Origin: Calditrichota bacterium
GTDB taxonomy: Bacteria; Electryoneota; AABM5-125-24; Hatepunaeales; Hatepunaeaceae
Length of the DNA stretch: 37,461 nt
NCBI GenBank assembly: GCA_018644935.1
Contig: JABGPL010000035.1
Span: 1 to 37,461, forward strand
Direction of reading: 5' to 3'
Position numbers and translations under genes: made by a program. Positions 32,106 to 37,461 of the stretch are shown piece by piece. The notes below the pieces were generated by a model. The model was not told where the DNA came from, did not search any database, and saw only the letters and a list, made by a program, of their open reading frames with translations. How positions within the stretch are numbered: the first letter of the stretch is position 1; each line of letters begins with the position of its first letter.

Positions 32106-33378
32106 TATGTATAATTGTCTCATTTCGGTCTTTGCCGACAGAGATTATTTCAACTGGTGTTTCCGTCAATTCTTCAATACGATTTATGTATGCTTGTGCA
32201 TTTTTAGGTAAATCTATAAAATGCTTAATATGAGAAATGGGTTCCATCCATCCGGGGTGTTCCTCATAAATCGGCGTACAGTTCTCGATGCATTGCAAAT
32301 CAGCGGGAAAATGTTCACATCTTCTTCCCTTGTGTTCATATGCAACACAAATACTAAGAGTCTCAAAGTTCGATAAAACATCGAGCTTTGTAAGTGCCCA
32401 GGAGCCAACCCCATTGACTCGAGTAGCAAATCTTGCTATTACTGCATCAAACCATCCACATCGACGTGCGCGTCCGGTGGTTGCACCATACTCGTCTCCA
32501 GCCTGGCGCATTTTTTCCTCAAGTTCAGGTCCAAACTCCGTTGGGAAAGGACCCATTCCAACACGAGTCGTGTAGGCTTTTACAACGCCAAGAACACGGT
32601 CAATAAGTGTCGGTCCAATTCCCAGACCGGTGATTGCACCACCTGCAGTGGAATTTGAGGAGGTTACATAAGGGTAAGTTCCCCAATCAATATCGAGAAG
32701 AGTGCCTTGAGCACCTTCGCAAAGTACATTCTTACCACCCTTAATCGCATCGTTTAGATAAATCGACGTATCAAGGATGTATGGTGTTATCCGATCGTAA
32801 AAATCAAGATAATAGTTTATAATCTCTTCTAGGTCAAGCTTTTGTTCACCATGCAACTTAGTGATTTGCAAATTGCTTTCTGATACGGCGGACTTTAGCT
32901 TTTCTAAGAAGATATCTTTATCAAGCAGGTCTACAATTCTGATTCCAATCCGCTTGTACTTATCTGTATATGCAGGACCTATGCCCCGTCCGGTCACGCC
33001 AATTGCTTTATTGCCAAGTGCCTTTTCATTTAGACCATCTAAAATCTTATGATAAGGCATTATCAAATGAGCTCTGTGACTGACAAACAGACGGTCTTTT
33101 ACGCTCACATTTGCTACTTTCAGCTCTTCAATTTCAGTTAGCAATTGAGTTGGATCAATTACCATCCCGCTGCCGAGGATACATGCACAATCCGGATTCA
33201 AAATTCCAGAGGGGATTAAATGTAAAACGTCTACTCTACCATTGTGTACAACAGTATGACCAGCATTTGCTCCGCCTTGATAACGAGCGACGACATCTGC
33301 ATTCTGGCTGAGTAGATCTACGATCTTACCCTTACCCTCATCTCCCCACTGCGAACCTAAAACAACGGTTACCGGCAT
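32068..33378 (-). CDS. purA: adenylosuccinate synthetase, reading frame ending inside tRNA-Lys
   Basis: Catalyses GTP-dependent formation of adenylosuccinate from IMP and aspartate, the first committed AMP step. The N-terminus GSQWGDEGKGK carries catalytic Asp13, and His41 lies in NAGHTVV; GRGIGPAYTDK, GAQGTLLDIDWGTYPYVTSS (20 residues) and TGRARRCGW are intact. Length is 436 residues, close to the usual 427-432. GAGGT precedes the ATG. After the family-typical end near GKDRNETIIHR the frame runs on without a stop into the tRNA-Lys gene and ends at TAA in its anticodon loop, adding about 12 residues (GSSSAGRAPAF region). RNase P cleavage of the tRNA would leave this mRNA without a stop codon. 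It follows secF by 26 bases. Confidence 0.95.
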   Translation of the reverse strand: MPVTVVLGSQWGDEGKGKIVDLLSQNADVVARYQGGANAGHTVVHNGRVDVLHLIPSGILNPDCACILGSGMVIDPTQLLTEIEELKVANVSVKDRLFVSHRAHLIMPYHKILDGLNEKALGNKAIGVTGRGIGPAYTDKYKRIGIRIVDLLDKDIFLEKLKSAVSESNLQITKLHGEQKLDLEEIINYYLDFYDRITPYILDTSIYLNDAIKGGKNVLCEGAQGTLLDIDWGTYPYVTSSNSTAGGAITGLGIGPTLIDRVLGVVKAYTTRVGMGPFPTEFGPELEEKMRQAGDEYGATTGRARRCGWFDAVIARFATRVNGVGSWALTKLDVLSNFETLSICVAYEHKGRRCEHFPADLQCIENCTPIYEEHPGWMEPISHIKHFIDLPKNAQAYINRIEELTETPVEIISVGKDRNETIIHRGSSSAGRAPAF

Positions 33379-33404
33379 ATTTACCTCATGGCAATGCGAA
33401 CGAC

Positions 33405-34601
33405 CTAAGACTTTTTCTTCTTACTTCCTGCTACCTTACCTGTGCGTTCAGCCCATTCAACCAGAATGGGACTTGCAATATATATCGATGAGTAAGTTCC
33501 GACAATGATACCCACAAGTAGCGCAACCGCGAAGCTGTGCAGCACCTCACCTCCACTGAAGAACAGAACCAGAACGACGATCAGTGTCGTTAATGAGGTG
33601 ACTATTGTTCGTGACAGGTTGTCATTAATAGATCTATTAATAACCTTGCCATAATTAGCGTCTTTGTATTTCTTAATATTCTCACGTATCCTGTCAAAGA
33701 CGACAATTGTATCGTTTAGTGAATAACCGACCAAGGTTAAAAATGCACCGATAACAGTCAAGGATATCTCAAGATTCAGTATACTGAATATACCGAGCGT
33801 GATCAGCACGTCATGGAAAAGAGCGATTACAGCGGCTATACCAAAGAGAAGTTCAAATCTCCACCACAGGTATATGACAATCAGCAACAACGCTACTAGA
33901 ACTGCAAATATCGCATCGCGACGTAGCTCTCCACCAATTTTCGGCCCAACGCGGTCAATACTTCTTACATTTATTTCGTAACCTGGAAAATCGGTTGCGA
34001 GTGCCCTCAGCAATTTGCTGGCTGAATCGCGCCCCTCACCTGTAAGTAGAATGACTGCATCACCATCCAAAGTTTCACCTTCTAATATCTTTGGATTATC
34101 AACCGATGCGGTTTTAAGAGCTGTCAACAGATCTTTTGAAGGGATCATCGTTTCAACAGCGATGAAACTGAGTCCTTGAGTTGCCTCGAATACCGATGGG
34201 GTAAGTCTGTGCTCAGGTATAACCCTCCAGTCTTTACTCTCAACGTTTGTTTCAAGACTGTTACGAATTATCGCCTCTGGAGGCTTAAATCTACCTTCTT
34301 CCTTGATCTGAACAATAATATTTTCACCCTGAGCAGAACGTGTCATTTTGACTTCGCTGTTCCCGAGGTTAATCTTGTTCAGGGTTCCTCTCACCAGGTC
34401 TTCCGTAACTGCTGGCTTACCTTCAGGTTCATTTACTCTGAGTTCAATCTTCAACCCACCCTTAAAGTCAATAGAGTAGTTTGGTCCGCCATGCAATATC
34501 AGGGATACAAGACCAACCAGAATCACGATGCCTGAAAAAGTCATCCAAACATGACGTTTGCCTTGAAAATCTATACTTGTCTTTCCCAAAAATCTAATCA
34601 T
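33405..34601 (-). CDS. secF: protein translocase subunit SecF, enlarged periplasmic domain
   Basis: Inner-membrane subunit that with SecD uses the proton gradient to aid Sec-dependent export. At 398 residues it is longer than the usual 300-330. TM1 is near 20-40, followed by the IDFKGGLKIEL motif; the periplasmic part then runs to about residue 220, roughly 80 residues more than in E. coli. RSIDRVGPKIGGELRRDAI marks the entry to TM2, and the five C-terminal membrane segments carry VGYSLNDTIVVFDRIREN. The tail is Lys-rich. The ATG follows AAGG closely. It lies 16 bases after secD and 26 before purA, in one operon. Confidence 0.96.
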   Translation of the reverse strand: MIRFLGKTSIDFQGKRHVWMTFSGIVILVGLVSLILHGGPNYSIDFKGGLKIELRVNEPEGKPAVTEDLVRGTLNKINLGNSEVKMTRSAQGENIIVQIKEEGRFKPPEAIIRNSLETNVESKDWRVIPEHRLTPSVFEATQGLSFIAVETMIPSKDLLTALKTASVDNPKILEGETLDGDAVILLTGEGRDSASKLLRALATDFPGYEINVRSIDRVGPKIGGELRRDAIFAVLVALLLIVIYLWWRFELLFGIAAVIALFHDVLITLGIFSILNLEISLTVIGAFLTLVGYSLNDTIVVFDRIRENIKKYKDANYGKVINRSINDNLSRTIVTSLTTLIVVLVLFFSGGEVLHSFAVALLVGIIVGTYSSIYIASPILVEWAERTGKVAGSKKKKS

Positions 34602-34617
34602 TACCTTGTCCCCGTCA

Positions 34618-36753
34618 TCAGATGCTGAGCCGCTTCAGTGTTTTGCGGCTTATTATGTAATCGAAGATTAACCGAGTAACTACAATAGCAGTAAACAAAC
34701 TTGCTGCTATACCAATTGACAACGTGACCGCGAAACCTTTAATTGGTCCTGAACCAAAGTTGAGCAGTACCAGAGCTGCGATCATTGTAGTTACATTCGC
34801 ATCCAAAATCGTTGTGAATGCTCTCGAATATCCGGCATCTACAGCATGCCAGACTGACTTTCCGGTTTCAAGTTCTTCCCGAATTCTCTCAAAGATAAGA
34901 ACATTTGCATCTACAGCCATACCGATAGTCAGGATGATACCAGCAATACCAGGCAAAGATAGTGTCGCACCCATTCCCATTGCACCGAAGAATGACAGCC
35001 CTGCAAAAATCAGGATGATATTCAACAGTAAGGCGACGTTCGCAACGATTCCTGATAAGCCATAGTAAATAATCATGAAAATGAGGACTATAACCAGCCC
35101 AACGACTGCGGAAGTAGTACCTTTTCGAATAGAATCGTGTCCAAGACTTGGGCCAACGGTTCTTTCCTCTTCAATGATTACACTTGTCGGCAGTGCACCG
35201 GCTCGCAGTACAATTGCAATGTCATTTGCTTCATCAACGCTGCCAGATCCTTCAATAATTGCTCGACCATTGGGGATCTTTGATCTTATGGCAGGTGCCA
35301 TATAAACTTTGTCATCAAGAACGATTGCAAGTCGTTTACCAATGTTCGCGCCTGTTACGCGAGAGAATTTTCTTGAGCCTGCTCGGTTCAGAGTCAAAGA
35401 TACAATTGATTGACCAGCTGTTCCTGGGTTATTGTAACCCTGTGAAATGTCTACAGAGGCATCTTCAAGTCCTGAACCGGTTAATTCCGGGTTAGACTTG
35501 ACAATATAGAGGAGATAATACTCTTCGCCACTTCCAACAACTTCCGGTTTTGCCGACCAGATAAACTGAACGTCCCTGGAAATAATTTTGGAAACCTCAG
35601 GATCGGATAGTATTGCTCGAACGGGATTCATGTTTTCAGCGGAAACCGCGTAATCCCCGCGGAAGTTGCTTAATAATGCAGTAAACTCACCGAGTTCACT
35701 GTCGAAAGCAATCTCTTCAGCATCAGAGGCAGTATCCTTCTGACTGGAATCCCTGCCGACTTCAGCAGACATGTCAAATGCATCATCGGATTTGGCTTCA
35801 GCTGCTTCTCCAGCATCGGTCGTTTCAACTACAGCTTCATTGTCAGCCATAACAGTTTTATCAGCACCTTCAGCGTCATCTACGATCTCAAAAGTACCAT
35901 CCGTGGATGTATTGAGATCGGCGCGTTTCTTGAGGAAGTCATCAATTTCCTGTCTGATTTCCTGGGATTTCTCCGGATCTACAAGGAGTTTGAATTCCAA
36001 AAGAGCGGTTCGACCAATAAGGTCACGGGCTCGAGAGGGATCTTGAACACCTGGCAGCTCGAGAATAATCCTTCTCGCACCTTGTTTCTGAATTGAAGGT
36101 TCGGATACACCGAATTGATCAATCCTGTTTCGCAAGATCTCAAGTGACCTGTCAATGGCATCATCTGCCTGGGTCGAGAGGGCATCAAGCACAGTCTTCG
36201 GAGATTCACCTGCTTCACCAAAATATTGGGACAGGTTTATTCCCGCTTCGTCAAAGACATCCATGACCACAGTGTTAAATTCAGCTGTAGGGTCACGGTT
36301 CAGGGTAGCTTCAATCTCTGCGAGAAGCTCGCTGAGTTTTGCATCCCTTTGTCTTGCTGCGTTATGTAAGAACTCAACTAAATCTACCTCGAGCACCAAA
36401 TGCATCCCACCCTGAAGATCGAGACCACGCTTAATGGCCTTTTTTCTGTACTTCAGTGCTTTATCCTGAAGTGGACCCTGCAAGTTTAAAAGTCGCGCGG
36501 AGACAAGTGTCTTATCTTCAGGTTTGATGGTTTCAAGTTCTTCAAGTTTATCACGAAGAATTGACTGATCTTTGTAGATGTTTTCTATCACATAAGAATA
36601 GGAAACACCCATTTGTTCTGATATCCAAAGAGCATCTTCTTGCTCCTGAGTGCGCAATGCCTCGTACCGCAATGTTGGGTAGAGGAAATACGCAGCCGAG
36701 ACAAGCACCAAAGCTACGACAATCAATCGAAAAGTAAGTTTTCTCTGTTTCAT
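34618..36753 (-). CDS. secD: protein translocase subunit SecD, with acidic insertion
   Basis: Partner of SecF in the Sec export accessory complex, 711 residues. TM1 lies near 8-25; the first periplasmic domain contains RGLDLQGGMHLVLEV and the P1 base RNRIDQFGVSEP. About residues 275-350 form an insertion rich in Asp, Glu, Ala, Ser and Thr, low in hydrophobics and probably disordered. The second part of P1 (LTLNRAGSRKFSRVTGANIG) precedes five membrane segments with GMAVDANVLIFERIREEL. A good promoter (TTGACT, 17 bases, TATATT) lies upstream. The gene heads the run secD-secF-purA-tRNA-Lys. No yajC is visible. Confidence 0.96.
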   Translation of the reverse strand: MKQRKLTFRLIVVALVLVSAAYFLYPTLRYEALRTQEQEDALWISEQMGVSYSYVIENIYKDQSILRDKLEELETIKPEDKTLVSARLLNLQGPLQDKALKYRKKAIKRGLDLQGGMHLVLEVDLVEFLHNAARQRDAKLSELLAEIEATLNRDPTAEFNTVVMDVFDEAGINLSQYFGEAGESPKTVLDALSTQADDAIDRSLEILRNRIDQFGVSEPSIQKQGARRIILELPGVQDPSRARDLIGRTALLEFKLLVDPEKSQEIRQEIDDFLKKRADLNTSTDGTFEIVDDAEGADKTVMADNEAVVETTDAGEAAEAKSDDAFDMSAEVGRDSSQKDTASDAEEIAFDSELGEFTALLSNFRGDYAVSAENMNPVRAILSDPEVSKIISRDVQFIWSAKPEVVGSGEEYYLLYIVKSNPELTGSGLEDASVDISQGYNNPGTAGQSIVSLTLNRAGSRKFSRVTGANIGKRLAIVLDDKVYMAPAIRSKIPNGRAIIEGSGSVDEANDIAIVLRAGALPTSVIIEEERTVGPSLGHDSIRKGTTSAVVGLVIVLIFMIIYYGLSGIVANVALLLNIILIFAGLSFFGAMGMGATLSLPGIAGIILTIGMAVDANVLIFERIREELETGKSVWHAVDAGYSRAFTTILDANVTTMIAALVLLNFGSGPIKGFAVTLSIGIAASLFTAIVVTRLIFDYIISRKTLKRLSI

Positions 36754-36792
36754 TCGGTTAATCCTGGATCATCTTTTTTCAGCCAAACACAA

Positions 36793-36821
36793 AATATACC
36801 TCTACGATTTGCAGAAGTCAA
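36793..36821 (-). promoter_or_regulatory. sigma70-type promoter of secD-secF-purA-tRNA-Lys
   Basis: On the minus strand TTGACT (36821-36816) and TATATT (36798-36793) are separated by exactly 17 bases, the best promoter match in the window. The start would be near 36786, about 33 bases before the secD ATG. It lies between the glycosyltransferase stop and secD. Confidence 0.6.
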
Positions 36822-36850
36822 TAAGTCTGTCGTCAATATTGGCATTATTC

Positions 36851-37461
36851 CTAAATCCATGCCTCAACATGGCGAAATATGTCATTAGGAGTTATCTCGC
36901 GCATACAGCGGAATTTTGTCCACAATGGACATTGTCTTCTCCCATGATTGGTGCAGGGACGACACCAAAGGTTTTTTGCCTCGATAATCTTTGCATTTTC
37001 AGTATCTGGTGCGAATCCGAATTTTGGCGATGTAGAACCGAATATAATTATTTGACGGCTGCCCATTGCTGTCGCAAGATGAGAAGGAGCCGAGTCACCA
37101 GCAATTAGAAATGCTGAGTCTCGGATTAGTGCAGCGGATTCCATCAGGGATAACTTGCCTGAAAGGTTAAATTCTTTGTTTATCTGGACATCATTACCGA
37201 GGAGTTGATCCTCTTTTCCACCGACAACAAGGGTATTAAGATTTGCCTTCTCCTGAAAGGTTGTCACAAGCTCCGCATAATAGTCCGCAGGCCATCGTTT
37301 AGTGAACCAGATGGATCCGGGAGCGATTACTGCATATTTGCCAGCATTCAAGCTTAGCTTCATGTGTATATCACTAACGGTTTGATTATCACTCTCAGAT
37401 GGTACTAAATGAGGTAGACCGGAACATTCAATTATGCTAAGAGGATCTAATAGCCTTAGAT
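36851..37461 (-). CDS. family 9 glycosyltransferase (heptosyltransferase-like), 5' end outside window
   Basis: The reading frame is open to the right edge of the window, so the N-terminal domain is missing; about 203 codons are seen. An internal ATG at 37363 is not the real start. The C-terminal domain of ADP-heptose:LPS heptosyltransferases is recognisable: VIAPGSIWFTKRWP, a VVGGKEDQ strand, AGDSAPSHLATAMGSRQIII (20 residues) and FGSTSPKFGF, followed by a Cys-rich end (CRPCTNHGRRQCP, then CMREI) typical of the family. It would add a sugar to the LPS inner core at the cytoplasmic face, supporting a Gram-negative envelope. It ends 97 bases before secD, which has its own promoter. Confidence 0.9.
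   Translation of the reverse strand, partial: LRLLDPLSIIECSGLPHLVPSESDNQTVSDIHMKLSLNAGKYAVIAPGSIWFTKRWPADYYAELVTTFQEKANLNTLVVGGKEDQLLGNDVQINKEFNLSGKLSLMESAALIRDSAFLIAGDSAPSHLATAMGSRQIIIFGSTSPKFGFAPDTENAKIIEAKNLWCRPCTNHGRRQCPLWTKFRCMREITPNDIFRHVEAWI

Overview
This window looks like chromosomal DNA of an uncultured Gram-negative bacterium with moderate GC. LPS-type glycosyltransferase, RND pump, lipoprotein and Tat genes indicate two membranes. A secreted protein ends in a Por/FlgD-like C-terminal sorting domain. That tail, together with a TPR-associated TRAP transporter, suggests the Fibrobacteres-Chlorobi-Bacteroidetes (FCB) superphylum or a neighbouring candidate phylum; this is inference, as no marker gene settles it. 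There are about 30 protein genes, two tRNAs, and no insertion sequence, CRISPR array or phage gene that I can see. No gene-free stretch exceeds 300 bases; the longest is 3934-4169.

Plus strand, 158-13815: central metabolism (sucD, then korD-korA-korB-korC for 2-oxoglutarate:ferredoxin oxidoreductase); a highly structured non-coding stretch ahead of ndk; a 3-hydroxyacyl-CoA dehydrogenase; then an efflux set of one adaptor lipoprotein, two different RND permeases and a small lipoprotein between them. No TolC-type outer-membrane gene is present. tRNA-Pro(CGG), a terminator, leuS and a large secreted protein follow, to 19295.

Minus strand, 27804 down to 19297: ten tightly packed genes: a double-domain thyX, a pentapeptide-repeat protein, a metallo-beta-lactamase-fold hydrolase, a complete TPR-protein-associated TRAP transporter (T, P, Q, M), a family 2 glycosyltransferase, pcm and a COG2426 membrane protein. 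Several junctions overlap by TTGA, so TTG starts are common.

A short plus-strand pair (an unknown lipoprotein with a C-terminal membrane helix, and an inositol monophosphatase) runs from 27986 to 29936. The rest is minus strand: response regulator then tatA, a UMF1-type MFS transporter, and the run secD-secF-purA-tRNA-Lys, with a 5'-truncated family 9 glycosyltransferase at the right edge. The purA reading frame has no stop before the tRNA and ends inside the tRNA-Lys anticodon loop.

The items most worth a second look are the folded RNA or palindrome region upstream of ndk, the purA/tRNA-Lys overlap, the TRAP operon whose binding protein lacks the usual carboxylate-binding arginine, and the paired RND pumps. 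No wholly new multi-gene system is demonstrated by the sequence alone.
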